A stretch of 64,000 nt of DNA from Roseateles depolymerans (GTDB taxonomy: Bacteria; Pseudomonadota; Gammaproteobacteria; Burkholderiales; Burkholderiaceae_C): NCBI RefSeq assembly GCF_003387155.1, contig NZ_QUMT01000003.1:1-64000 (forward strand), given 5' to 3'. The notes below the pieces were generated by a model. It had not been told where the DNA came from, did no database searches, and saw nothing but the letters and a program-made list of their open reading frames with translations. The position numbers and the translations under genes were made by a program. Numbering within the stretch: the first letter of the stretch is position 1; every line of letters starts with the position of its first letter. Positions 10,083 through 18,256 of this stretch are shown in pieces.

Positions 10083-10175
10083 GCTGGCGGCCCCGCTATC
10101 TCCATGGCCGTGAAGGCGGGGAGACCGGAGGCTTTGCGTCACCGGCTCGCGCCGGTTTTGCCCTGGGGGCCCGCG
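10083..10175 (-). ncRNA. Cyclic-di-GMP riboswitch, GEMM-I type, in the leader of tpsBA
   Basis: On the minus strand the order matches the GEMM-I aptamer. CAGGGCAAA (10165-10157) is followed by a 6-bp stem ACCGGC/GCCGGT closed by a GNRA tetraloop GCGA (10156-10141). Next comes GACGCAAAGCCUCCGG (10140-10125), which should hold the tetraloop receptor side. A UCUCC/GGAGA stem follows, then the conserved UAGCGGGG (10098-10091), and a GCGG/CCGC pairing closes the base. These blocks and their spacing correspond to the well-known Vibrio aptamer as I remember it. The element is about 95 bp upstream of the tpsB start, so it should lie in the tpsBA 5' leader. I see no hairpin plus U-tract terminator between aptamer and ATG, so control of translation or RNA stability is more likely than attenuation. 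Not tested by covariance search. Confidence 0.85.
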
Positions 10176-10200
10176 TCTGAGTCGTCGCTCAGTGAGGGGC

Positions 10201-10554
10201 CAACGTGGTGGGAATGTATCCAGGCGTATCTACTTCGTGAACCAACCCGGAGGGGGTGGTTGACGGAAGCGCCATGCAGGCGTTAGCAATGCCGCAGTTT
10301 TTCTCTCTGTGGGCCCCCGAGGTTGACGCGTGCAACCCACATCGCTTCGGCCCCTGCGTGCGACAACAGAACAAGGCCTTGCCCGCATGCCGATGTGCGT
10401 GAGGAGTAGAGTAGAGCGATCGGGGTCTCGGACCTGCCTCGGCGGTCGCCGTTGGACGTCCCTACGCTGTTGTTACGCGGCTGGGTAAAGTCTTGTTGCC
10501 TGGTCAACGGCGCAGCGGCCCAAGGCGTTGGCCCCCTATCAAGATGGAGTTCTG
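10201..10554. other. Intergenic region, probable divergent promoters, no gene
   Basis: Between the riboswitch-like element and the lipoprotein start I find no convincing coding sequence; short open frames here lack family features and a good ribosome-binding site. It should hold the tpsBA promoter (minus strand) and the lipoprotein promoter (plus strand), but no clear -35/-10 pair could be fixed by eye. An imperfect inverted repeat with AACCAACCC opposite GGGGTGGTT lies at about 10240-10262. Confidence 0.5.
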
Positions 10555-11076
10555 ATGATGAAAAAGCTGCTGATTGCCTCCCTGGTGGCCGTGCTGGCCG
10601 CCTGCCAGACCACCAATCCTGATGTGATCCAGCGCGGCGATGCGCAGCGCCTGTCTCAGGTGCAGGACGCCACGCTGCTGTCGGTCCGCCCGGTGACGGT
10701 GGACGGCAGCCAGAGCGGCGCCGGTGCAGTGACCGGTGGCGTGGTGGGTGCCGTGGCCGGCGGCAGTGTCGGCGGCCGTCGTGAAGGCCTGGTGGTGGGC
10801 GTGCTGGGGGCTGTGGCCGGCGCCGCCTTGGGTAACGCCGTGGAGCGCAGCGCGACCAAGGAAGATGCGGTCGAGCTGCTGCTGCAGATGCGCAATGGTG
10901 AGCGCCGGGCCATCGTCCAGGCCAAGGGCGCAGAGGTGTGGCAGCCGGGTGAGCCGGTCATCCTGGTGACTACCGGCGGCCGCACCCGCGTGATGCGCGC
11001 ACCGGCCACCACCGGCGCTCCGCAGTCCAACTACCAGCAGCCGCAATACCAGCAGCCGCAGTATCGCCAGCAGTAA
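10555..11076 (+). CDS. Glycine-zipper (SlyB/2TM-like) outer-membrane lipoprotein
   Basis: A small lipoprotein of about 173 residues. The signal peptide MMKKLLIASLVAVLAAC ends in a lipobox (LAAC), so Cys-17 or so should be acylated. A Gly/Ala-rich double glycine zipper (GAVTGGVVGAVAGG and VVGVLGAVAGAALG) spans about residues 60-100, as in SlyB/PcP/RcnB-type glycine-zipper 2TM proteins. A small beta-rich C-terminal domain follows, with a Gln/Tyr-rich tail built of QPQYQ repeats. ATG 10555 or the adjacent ATG 10558 is chosen because GGAG sits 6-9 bases upstream; an in-frame upstream start at 10528 would bury the signal peptide. Such proteins are usually linked to envelope integrity or stress. 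The exact role here is unknown. Confidence 0.85.
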   Translation: MMKKLLIASLVAVLAACQTTNPDVIQRGDAQRLSQVQDATLLSVRPVTVDGSQSGAGAVTGGVVGAVAGGSVGGRREGLVVGVLGAVAGAALGNAVERSATKEDAVELLLQMRNGERRAIVQAKGAEVWQPGEPVILVTTGGRTRVMRAPATTGAPQSNYQQPQYQQPQYRQQ

Positions 11077-11099
11077 GCCTTCGTCGGCTCGCTAACGAA

Positions 11100-11124
11100 A
11101 CAGCCACCGCATGCCGGTGGCTGT
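11100..11124. terminator. Bidirectional terminator-like hairpin
   Basis: A perfect 10-bp stem (ACAGCCACCG / CGGTGGCTGT) with a 5-base loop sits between the convergent lipoprotein and regA genes. It is followed by TGTCATTT on the plus strand and TTCGTTA on the minus strand, so it could serve both transcripts. Confidence 0.75.
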
Positions 11125-11148
11125 TGTCATTTCAGCGGCCCCACGAGA

Positions 11149-11718
11149 TCACTTCACCCGCTGCTTCTCCAGCTTGCGGGCCAGTGTGCGCCGATGCATG
11201 CCCAGTCGCCGGGCCGTTTCCGAGATGTTGAAGTCGGTGGCCGCCAGGGTTTCGTGGATGTGTTCCCACTCCAGCGTTTTGATGGAGGTGGTGGCCCGCT
11301 CCGTCACCTCCACCTCCGCGTCCCCCTGGGCGCGTGAGAACGCCGCCTCGATGTCATCGGTGTTGGCCGGCTTGGCCAGGTAGTGGCGGGCGCCCAGCTT
11401 GATCGCTTCCACGGCCGTGGCAATGCTGGCGTAACCGGTCAGCACCACGATGACCATCGCCGCGTCATGCTCATGCAGCGTCTGCACGCAGGACAGGCCC
11501 GATCCGCCCGACGCCAGCTTCAGGTCCACCACCGCATACTCCGGCGTGTCGTCCGGCCCGCGTTCCGCCAGCAGCTGCTGCACCTGCTCGTGGGTGGACG
11601 CGCGAAGCACCGTGTAGCCGCGTCGCTCGAAAGAGCGAGTCAAAGTGCGGGCAAAGGCGTCGTCGTCCTCAACGATCAGCAGCAGGCGGTCTTCTTCATC
11701 GGCCATCATGGGCTGCAT
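11149..11718 (-). CDS. regA: Redox response regulator RegA/PrrA/ActR family
   Basis: DNA-binding partner of the RegB kinase. The receiver domain occupies about residues 10-125, with the acidic pair in VEDDD, phospho-acceptor Asp in YAVVDLKL, the Thr in LTGYAS and Lys in LAKP. A short linker leads to a Fis-type helix-turn-helix at the C-terminus (NISETARRLGMHRRTLARKLEKQ), which is almost invariant in RegA homologues. The length of 189 residues is typical. The start overlaps the regB 3' end by 23 bases (ATGs at 11709 and 11706 are alternatives), so the two are co-translated. It is the last gene of the cyo operon and is expected to control respiratory and redox genes, possibly including its own operon. 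Confidence 0.93.
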   Translation of the reverse strand: MQPMMADEEDRLLLIVEDDDAFARTLTRSFERRGYTVLRASTHEQVQQLLAERGPDDTPEYAVVDLKLASGGSGLSCVQTLHEHDAAMVIVVLTGYASIATAVEAIKLGARHYLAKPANTDDIEAAFSRAQGDAEVEVTERATTSIKTLEWEHIHETLAATDFNISETARRLGMHRRTLARKLEKQRVK

Positions 11719-13126
11719 TGTCCGCGAGGCCCTGAGGCACCAGTGCGGACAGTGGTAATCGGATCTCCACCTCCGCCCCGCTGCCCTCCTCCGGGGTCAG
11801 GTTGCGCGCCTGCAGATGACCGCCGAGCGAGCGCGTCACATTCAGCGCCAGGAACAGGCCCAGGCCGCTGCCGGGTCGTCCCTTGCTGGACTGGTAGGGC
11901 TTGCCCAGACGGTCCAGCATCTCGGGCAGGAAGCCGGGGCCGCGGTCGCGCACGCGCAGCACCAACTGGTCGTCCTCGGCGAAGGCCCGCAGCAGGATGG
12001 GCAGGCCGGCCGCCGCTTCCAGCGCGTTATCCAGGATGTTGTCGATCATCTGCTTGAGACCGACATCCGAGACGATGTGCAGGTCCGGCAGGTCCGGGTC
12101 GGGCCGGTACTCGAGCCGGCCGGTCGTGCGGGTGCGTCGCCAGTGACCCACCAGGTCATCCAGGAAGGCGTGCATCGTGGTCACGGTCGGCGCTTCGCCG
12201 CGCATCTCCCCGGCGGACATGAGGATGCCGCTGACGATGGACTTGCAGCGCTGCAGCTGCACCTGCATTTCCTCGATCTCCTGGCGCAGCTCCGGATCGC
12301 CGGCAAACGGCGCCATGCGGGCCCAGTCGCCCAGGATCACCGACAGCGTGGACAGCGGCGTGCCCAGCTCATGCGCCGCGCCCGAGGCCAGCAGGCCCAT
12401 GCGGACGATGTGCTCTTCCTCGGCGGCGCGCTGGCGCAGGTCGGCCAGGCGCGCATCCCGCTGGCGCAGGTTGCCGCTGATGCGGTGGATGAAGGTGACC
12501 AGCAGCGACGCATTGATCGCAAAGCAGATCAGCAAGCCGCCCACATAGTGCGGCGGCAGGGACAGGCCCGCCAGGTCCGGCAGCCGCAGCGGCTCGTGCC
12601 ACTGGGTCAGCGCCAGGAAGCAGGCGGCCGTGAGCCACACCATCGGCCAGATGTATCGAGCCGGCAGCAGCACCGCGCCCACCGCGATCTGCAGCAGATA
12701 GAGAAACACGAAGGGATTGGTGACACCGCCGCTGTAGAACAGCTGGCCGCTGAGCACCGCCACATCCACCAGCAGGCCGGCAAACAGCTCGGCGTTGCTG
12801 ACGCTGGGGACCCAGCGGGTGCGCACCCAGCAGGCCAGGTTGAACAGCAGCAGCACCAGCAGCAGCGTGAGCATCTCCGCCACCGGCAGGTGGATGCCCA
12901 GTGTGTAGTGCACCGACACGACGGTGGCGAACTGGCCGGCCACGGCCAGCCAGCGCAGCTGCACCATCTGCATCAGGTTGGAGCGGCCGGCCTGGCTGTC
13001 CGGCGCCAGCGCACCGGACAAGGCGGCCAGGCCCGGCAGGCCGGACAGACCCATCCAGCGGCTGGACCAGCGGCTCTCGCCGGGGTCCCGATCAGGGCGT
13101 CGGAGGGGCACGGGGGGCCTCGTCAT
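11696..13126 (-). CDS. regB: Redox sensor histidine kinase RegB/PrrB family
   Basis: Membrane histidine kinase sensing the redox state of the quinone pool in the RegB family. Six membrane helices lie in roughly residues 45-215. The loop carries GGVTNPF, the conserved GGxxNPF quinone-interaction motif of RegB. The H-box is HELGTPLST, and the dimerisation helix keeps the redox-active cysteine region (QLQRCKSIV), equivalent by position to RegB Cys-265. A HATPase_c domain with DNALEAA, DRGPGF and GSGLGLFLAL follows. The start is uncertain: ATG 13126 is chosen, GTG 13147 is longer, and ATG 13054 also lies before the first helix. All but the last overlap the SURF1 3' end. Location in the oxidase operon supports the redox role. 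Confidence 0.92.
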   Translation of the reverse strand: MTRPPVPLRRPDRDPGESRWSSRWMGLSGLPGLAALSGALAPDSQAGRSNLMQMVQLRWLAVAGQFATVVSVHYTLGIHLPVAEMLTLLLVLLLFNLACWVRTRWVPSVSNAELFAGLLVDVAVLSGQLFYSGGVTNPFVFLYLLQIAVGAVLLPARYIWPMVWLTAACFLALTQWHEPLRLPDLAGLSLPPHYVGGLLICFAINASLLVTFIHRISGNLRQRDARLADLRQRAAEEEHIVRMGLLASGAAHELGTPLSTLSVILGDWARMAPFAGDPELRQEIEEMQVQLQRCKSIVSGILMSAGEMRGEAPTVTTMHAFLDDLVGHWRRTRTTGRLEYRPDPDLPDLHIVSDVGLKQMIDNILDNALEAAAGLPILLRAFAEDDQLVLRVRDRGPGFLPEMLDRLGKPYQSSKGRPGSGLGLFLALNVTRSLGGHLQARNLTPEEGSGAEVEIRLPLSALVPQGLADNAAHDGR

Positions 13127-13901
13127 CCTCGTCCAGCAACCCCTCACGCAGACGGCGACGCCGCTCGCGCCACAGCCAGATGCTGATGCCCGCCGTCATC
13201 GCCGCCATGGCATACCAGGTCAGCGCGTAGGACAGATGGCTGTTGGGGAACCGCACCACGGTGAGCCCGCCGCGCGGCCAGGTCTCGGTCGTCGGACTGG
13301 GGCGTGTGTCCGCTTCGTCGATGAAATAAGGTGCCAGCGGGCCTTCGAGCTTCTGCGTCCGGCCGATGGCCTCGACATCCCGCGAATACCAGCGCCCCGC
13401 TGCCGGGTCGTTCTTGCGCAGCAGGCTGCCGCCCGGCTCGGTCAGCCGCAGCAGGCCGGTGACCTCCACCTCGCCCTGCGCTTCCGTCGCCGTGCGCGAC
13501 ACCCGGGCCTTGTACTCCGGCGGCACGAAGCCCCGGTTCACCATCACCCAGTTGCCGTCGCGGCTGCGCAGCGGCGTGAGCACCCAGTAGCCGGTGCCCA
13601 GCACCGTGCTGGCGCCCACCAGCACCTCGCGCGAATGGTCGAAGGCGCCGTGCACGACCACCCGGCGGTACTCATCGTCCGCCTTGGTGATGCGGTCCCA
13701 GCGGTCCGCGGGCGGTGCTGCCACCGGCGGTGCCGACAGCCGTTTTTCCACCCGCGCGATGAGGTCCTGCTTCCAGGCCAGCCGCTGCACCTGCCAGGTG
13801 CCCAGCGCAATGAAGGCCACAAACAAAAGGGCCGCGCCCAGCTGCAGCGCCCGGCGGGCGATGCGGCGGCGCGGCCGTGTGACCGGAGTCAGGTCCGTCA
13901 T
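13092..13901 (-). CDS. SURF1-family oxidase assembly protein
   Basis: Inner-membrane assembly factor of the SURF1/Shy1 family, known for haem-a insertion into terminal oxidases. The 269 residues show an N-terminal membrane helix (about 18-38), the family block LGTWQVQRLAWKQDLIARVE, a periplasmic domain with VNRGFVP and DPAAGRWYSRD, and a C-terminal helix (about 225-245, HLSYALTWYAMAAMTAGI). The start codon overlaps the cyoD stop by one base (TGATG). SURF1 is classically tied to aa3-type cytochrome c oxidases; here it is embedded in a quinol-oxidase operon, an arrangement also found in other betaproteobacteria. Confidence 0.93.
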   Translation of the reverse strand: MTDLTPVTRPRRRIARRALQLGAALLFVAFIALGTWQVQRLAWKQDLIARVEKRLSAPPVAAPPADRWDRITKADDEYRRVVVHGAFDHSREVLVGASTVLGTGYWVLTPLRSRDGNWVMVNRGFVPPEYKARVSRTATEAQGEVEVTGLLRLTEPGGSLLRKNDPAAGRWYSRDVEAIGRTQKLEGPLAPYFIDEADTRPSPTTETWPRGGLTVVRFPNSHLSYALTWYAMAAMTAGISIWLWRERRRRLREGLLDEDDEAPRAPPTP

Positions 13902-14290
13902 CAGGGCATGTTACGCATGTCGTGGACGGTGGGCATCATGTTGCTGTTCAGGTGGAACATCACCCACACCGAACCGGCCAGCATGATCACCACGATGGCG
14001 ACGGTGAAGATCAGCGCCAGCATGGACCAGCCGCCTTCCACCTTCGAGTTCATGTGCAGGAAGTAGACCATGTGGACCACGATCTGCACCGCGGCAAAGG
14101 CCAGCAGCACCAGCGCCATCGTGCTCGACGACTCGATGCCCTTGGTCATCACCAGCGCGAAGGGGATGGCCGTCAGGATGACCGACAGGATGAAACCGAC
14201 CACGTAGCCCTTGACGGTGGCGTGGTAGCCGACGTCGTCGTCGTGATGATCGTCGTGGTGGTCGTGATGATCGTTCTTGTGCTCGCTCAT
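13901..14290 (-). CDS. cyoD: Cytochrome bo3 ubiquinol oxidase subunit IV
   Basis: Small three-helix subunit of the bo3-type oxidase. The 129 residues have a His/Asp-rich N-terminus ([16 protein letters not shown]) followed by three hydrophobic segments, with the family block [17 protein letters not shown]. The N-terminal His/Asp run is longer than I would expect for CyoD and could bind metal. The start overlaps the cyoC stop (ATGA). Confidence 0.95.
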   Translation of the reverse strand: MSEHKNDHHDHHDDHHDDDVGYHATVKGYVVGFILSVILTAIPFALVMTKGIESSSTMALVLLAFAAVQIVVHMVYFLHMNSKVEGGWSMLALIFTVAIVVIMLAGSVWVMFHLNSNMMPTVHDMRNMP

Positions 14291-14910
14291 GGCAGCACCC
14301 CCATCAGATAAACAAAGGTGAAGACACCGATCCAGACCACGTCCAGGAAGTGCCAGAACATCGACAGGCAGATCAGCCGGCGCTTGTTTTCCTTGGTCAG
14401 GCCCAGCTTGGCCACCTGGACCATCAGCACCACCAGCCAGATCGCACCGAAGGTGACGTGCAGGCCGTGGGTGCCCACCAGGGCGAAGAAGGACGACAGG
14501 AATGCGCTGCGCTGCGGGCCGGCGCCTTCGTGGATCAGGTGCGCGAACTCATAGAGTTCCACGCCCAGGAAGCACAGGCCCAGGATGCCGGTGATGGCCA
14601 GCCAGCCCAGCACGCCGGCCTTCTTGCCCTTGAGCATCGCGATCATCGCGAAGCCGTAGGTGATGGACGACAGCAGCAGGAAGCCGGTGTTCACGGCCAC
14701 CAGCTTCAGGTCGAAGAGGTCCGCGCCCGACGGGCCGGCCGCATAACTGCGGCCCAGCACGGCGTAGGTGGCGAAGAGCACCGCGAAGATCAGGCAGTCA
14801 CTCATCAGGTACAGCCAGAAACCCAGCAGGGTTCCGTGCTGCGGATGGTGATCGCCGTTGTCGTAGAACACCGGCGTGCCGGTGTTGTTCGTCAGGGTCG
14901 TTGCTTGCAT
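14287..14910 (-). CDS. cyoC: Cytochrome bo3 ubiquinol oxidase subunit III
   Basis: Five-helix subunit III of the haem-copper quinol oxidase. The 207 residues carry the family signatures [21 protein letters not shown] near the N-terminus and [14 protein letters not shown] and [18 protein letters not shown] near the C-terminus. It starts about 20 bases after cyoB and is translationally coupled to cyoD. Confidence 0.96.
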   Translation of the reverse strand: MQATTLTNNTGTPVFYDNGDHHPQHGTLLGFWLYLMSDCLIFAVLFATYAVLGRSYAAGPSGADLFDLKLVAVNTGFLLLSSITYGFAMIAMLKGKKAGVLGWLAITGILGLCFLGVELYEFAHLIHEGAGPQRSAFLSSFFALVGTHGLHVTFGAIWLVVLMVQVAKLGLTKENKRRLICLSMFWHFLDVVWIGVFTFVYLMGVLP

Positions 14911-14930
14911 GTTGAGTTGCTCGCTCGGGT

Positions 14931-16925
14931 TCAGGCCTGTGCGGCCAGCACACGGGTGCGGGCTTCTTCCGTGCGGGCCACTTCATCCGCGGGGATGTAG
15001 TAGTCGCGCTTGTAGTTGAAGGTATGGACGATGGCCGTGGCCACGACCGCCAGCAGGGCAATGCCGGCCACCAGCCACATGTGCCAGATCAGCGCGAAGC
15101 CCAGCAGGGTGGACAGTGCCGCGATGATCACGCCGGCGCTGGTGTTCTTGGGCATGTGGATCGACTTGAAGCCGCTCACCGGACGCTGGTGGCCGCGGGT
15201 CTTCATGTCGAACCAGGCGTCATGGTCGTGCACCACCGGGGTGAAGGCGAAGTTGTACTGCGGCGGGGGCGACGAGGTCGACCACTCCAGCGTACGGCCG
15301 TTCCACGGGTCGCCGGTCACGTCACGCAGTTGGTCGCGCTTGAGGTAGCTCACCACCAGCTGGATCAGGAAGCAGCCAATGCCGGCGGCGATCAGCAGCG
15401 CACCCAGGGCGGCGATCTGGAACCAGATCTGCAGCGACGGATCGTCGAAGTGGCTCATGCGGCGGGTCACGCCCATCAGGCCCAGCACGTACAGCGGCAT
15501 GAAGGCCACGAAGAAGCCGATCTGCCAGAACCAGAACGAGCACTTGCCCCAGAACGGATCCAGCTTGTAGCCGAAGGCCTTCGGGAACCAGAAGGTGATG
15601 CCCGCCAGCAGGCCGAACAGCACGCCGCCGATGATCACGTTGTGGAAGTGGGCGATCAGGAACAGGCTGTTGTGCAGCACGAAGTCAGCCGGGGGAACGG
15701 CCAGCAGCACGCCGGTCATGCCGCCGATCACGAAGGTGACCATGAAGCCGACCGTCCAGTACATCGGCACATCGAACTTGATGCGGCCGCGGTACATGGT
15801 GAAGAGCCAGTTGAAGATCTTCGCACCGGTCGGGATCGAGATGATCATCGTGGTGATGCCGAAGAACGAGTTCACGCTGGCACCCGAGCCCATGGTGAAG
15901 AAGTGGTGCAGCCACACCAGGTACGACAGGATCGTGATCACGACCGTGGCGTAGACCATGGAGGCATAACCGAACAGCTTCTTCTGGCTGAAGGTGGAGG
16001 TGATTTCCGAGAAGATGCCGAAGGCCGGCAGCACCAGGATGTAGACCTCAGGGTGACCCCAGATCCAGATCAGGTTCACGTACATCATGGCGTTGCCGCC
16101 CAGATCGGTCGTGAAGAAGTTGGTGCCGACGTAACGGTCCAGGGTCAGCAGCGCCAGGGCGGCCGTCAGGATCGGGAACGAGGCCACGATCAGGATGTTG
16201 GAGCACAGCGAGGTCCAGGTGAAGACCGGCATCTTCATCATGGTCATGCCCGGTGCGCGCATCTTGATGATGGTCGCGATCAGGTTGATGCCCGAGAGCG
16301 TCGTGCCCACCCCCGCCACCTGCAGGGACCAGAGGTAGTAATCCACCCCCACTCCCGGACTGGCCAGGATGCCGGACAGCGGCGGATACGCCAGCCAGCC
16401 GGTGCGGGCGAATTCACCCACGAACAGCGAGAACATCACCAGGATGGCACCGCCGGCGGTCATCCAGAAGCTGAAGTTGTTCAGGAACGGGAAGGCCACG
16501 TCGCGCGCGCCGATCTGCAGCGGCACCACGTAGTTCATGAAGCCGGTGATCAGGGGCATCGCCACGAAGAAGATCATGATCACGCCGTGGGCGGTGAAGA
16601 CCTGGTCGTAGTGATGCGGCGGCAGGAAGCCGACGTTGTCGCCGAAGGACAGCGCCTGCTGGGCCCGCATCATCACCGCGTCGGCAAAGCCGCGCAGCAG
16701 CATGACGATGCCCAGCACGATGTACATGATGCCGATGCGCTTGTGGTCGATGCTGGTCACCCAGTCGCGCCAGAAGGGGCCCCACAGCTTGAATTTGGTC
16801 ATCAGCGCCAGCACGAACAGACCGCCCAGGGCGACCATCGCGAAGGTACCGATCAGGATCGGCTCATGGTATGGAATCGCCTCGATGCTGAGGCGTCCGA
16901 AGATGAGCTTTTGCAGGTCAATCAT
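14931..16925 (-). CDS. cyoB: Cytochrome bo3 ubiquinol oxidase subunit I
   Basis: Catalytic subunit that oxidises ubiquinol, reduces oxygen to water and pumps protons. At 664 residues it matches CyoB length. Visible features are the quinone-site residues in [11 protein letters not shown] and PPHHYDQ (R, D and H equivalents of E. coli R71, D75, H98), a haem-ligand His in FTAHGVIM, the CuB/cross-linked region [15 protein letters not shown], and the His pair in WLHHFFTMG. There are about 15 membrane helices. The N-terminal [17 protein letters not shown] is CyoB-specific and argues against an aa3 cytochrome c oxidase. Confidence 0.97.
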   Translation of the reverse strand: MIDLQKLIFGRLSIEAIPYHEPILIGTFAMVALGGLFVLALMTKFKLWGPFWRDWVTSIDHKRIGIMYIVLGIVMLLRGFADAVMMRAQQALSFGDNVGFLPPHHYDQVFTAHGVIMIFFVAMPLITGFMNYVVPLQIGARDVAFPFLNNFSFWMTAGGAILVMFSLFVGEFARTGWLAYPPLSGILASPGVGVDYYLWSLQVAGVGTTLSGINLIATIIKMRAPGMTMMKMPVFTWTSLCSNILIVASFPILTAALALLTLDRYVGTNFFTTDLGGNAMMYVNLIWIWGHPEVYILVLPAFGIFSEITSTFSQKKLFGYASMVYATVVITILSYLVWLHHFFTMGSGASVNSFFGITTMIISIPTGAKIFNWLFTMYRGRIKFDVPMYWTVGFMVTFVIGGMTGVLLAVPPADFVLHNSLFLIAHFHNVIIGGVLFGLLAGITFWFPKAFGYKLDPFWGKCSFWFWQIGFFVAFMPLYVLGLMGVTRRMSHFDDPSLQIWFQIAALGALLIAAGIGCFLIQLVVSYLKRDQLRDVTGDPWNGRTLEWSTSSPPPQYNFAFTPVVHDHDAWFDMKTRGHQRPVSGFKSIHMPKNTSAGVIIAALSTLLGFALIWHMWLVAGIALLAVVATAIVHTFNYKRDYYIPADEVARTEEARTRVLAAQA

Positions 16926-16969
16926 CTTGGATCTCGGTAATGCGTTCGGACTTTCGGTCCCGGCGGCCG

Positions 16970-18034
16970 TCAGTTCTGGCTACGGGTGGACGACCACTGC
17001 GCGGCGTATTGGCCGGCGTTGTCGGGCGTGCAGAGGGCGGCCACGAAAATCCGCTTCTGGTCGTTGCTCCAGGGCTTGCTGGCCAGGCCGTTGATCGCGC
17101 CCTTGCCGCCGCCGCCGGCTGCATCGATGGCCATCATCTGGCCCATGCACATCTTGCTGCCGTCCACACAACGGTTGACGATCGCATCGAACAGGCCCGG
17201 GGCCACGGAGGCGAAGCGGCGGACCGGCTCCTTCTCGCTGGGCTTTTCCAGGGTCTGGTACAGCTCGCGGTTCAGCTCGACGCCGTCGGCCTTGTTGCGG
17301 TCCACCCAGGCGGAGAACTCGTCGTTGCTCAGGCCGTGGAACTTGAAGCGCATGTGCGAGAAGCCGTCACCGCTGAAGTTGGCCGAGAAACCGTCGTACA
17401 CGCCCGGCTTGTTGATGACCGCATTGAGCTGGCTCTGCATGCCGGGCATCGCGTAGATCATGCCGGACATCGCCGGCACGTAGAACGCGTTCATCACCGT
17501 GGACGAAGTGATCTTGAACAGGATCGGGCGGTCCACCGGGGCGGCCAGCTCATTGACGGTGGCAATGCCCTGTTCCGGGTAGAGGAACAGCCACTTCCAG
17601 TCGAGCGCGACCACTTCCACCACCAGCGGCTGCACGCCGGCCGGGATGGGACGCTGCGCATCCAGACGCTCCAGCGGCCGGTAGGGGTCCAGCTTGTGGG
17701 TGCTGATCCAGGTCATGGCGCCCAGGGCGATGATGATCAGCAGCGGCGCGCCCCAGATGATCAGTTCCAGCCGGGTGGAGTGATCCCACTCCGGCGAGTA
17801 GGTGGCTTCCTTGTTGGAGGCGCGGTAGCGCCAGGCAAACGTCAGCGTGAGGATGATGACCGGGACGATGATCAGCATCATCAGCAGCGTGGACGCCACG
17901 ATGAGTTGCGCCTGCTGGTTGGCGATGTCACCCGAGGGTTTCATCACGACCATGTTGCAGGCCGTCAGTGGCAGGGCCAACGACAGCAGCCCGAGACGGG
18001 CCAGACTTGTTTTTAGTGATGCTTTGAGGTACAT
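16970..18034 (-). CDS. cyoA: Cytochrome bo3 ubiquinol oxidase subunit II
   Basis: Lipoprotein subunit II of the quinol oxidase. The N-terminus ([26 protein letters not shown]) ends in a lipobox. Two membrane helices follow (about 40-62 and 85-105) and then the periplasmic cupredoxin-like domain, without the CuA cysteine ligands, as expected for a quinol oxidase. A C-terminal tail contains [14 protein letters not shown], typical of CyoA. ATG 18034 is chosen because it places the signal peptide at the N-terminus; the open frame extends upstream to 18142 but that extension looks non-coding. It is the first gene of the operon. Confidence 0.94.
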   Translation of the reverse strand: MYLKASLKTSLARLGLLSLALPLTACNMVVMKPSGDIANQQAQLIVASTLLMMLIIVPVIILTLTFAWRYRASNKEATYSPEWDHSTRLELIIWGAPLLIIIALGAMTWISTHKLDPYRPLERLDAQRPIPAGVQPLVVEVVALDWKWLFLYPEQGIATVNELAAPVDRPILFKITSSTVMNAFYVPAMSGMIYAMPGMQSQLNAVINKPGVYDGFSANFSGDGFSHMRFKFHGLSNDEFSAWVDRNKADGVELNRELYQTLEKPSEKEPVRRFASVAPGLFDAIVNRCVDGSKMCMGQMMAIDAAGGGGKGAINGLASKPWSNDQKRIFVAALCTPDNAGQYAAQWSSTRSQN

Positions 18035-18256
18035 GAGATACAGCCAGCAGGCGGTTGACCATCGCCAGGGTCCGCGGAGCCCAGTGGGAGACCACTGAAG
18101 AACCACTGACTCAGGCGCCGGACATCCGGTTGTGGGCGACACGGGGGTTTACGACTAACGGGTAAACGACACTTGTCGACCGTTGCACACCGGGCGCAGA
18201 TTTTGCCTCATCGACTCAAACCAACTATTGGACATTTTGTCCCAGGTAGGAGACTC

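Noticed and set aside
10104-10507. Short open frames on both strands (60-74 codons)
   Set aside because: They overlap the riboswitch-like element and its upstream region and have no family features or ribosome-binding sites.
15024-16940. 638-codon plus-strand open frame
   Set aside because: Antisense to cyoB, a clear and complete oxidase subunit; its translation is a low-complexity His/Asp/Gln mixture.
14931-18034. Possibility that the oxidase is an aa3 cytochrome c oxidase
   Set aside because: Subunit II lacks the CuA ligands, subunit I has the quinone-site residues and CyoB-type N-terminus, and a CyoD subunit is present.
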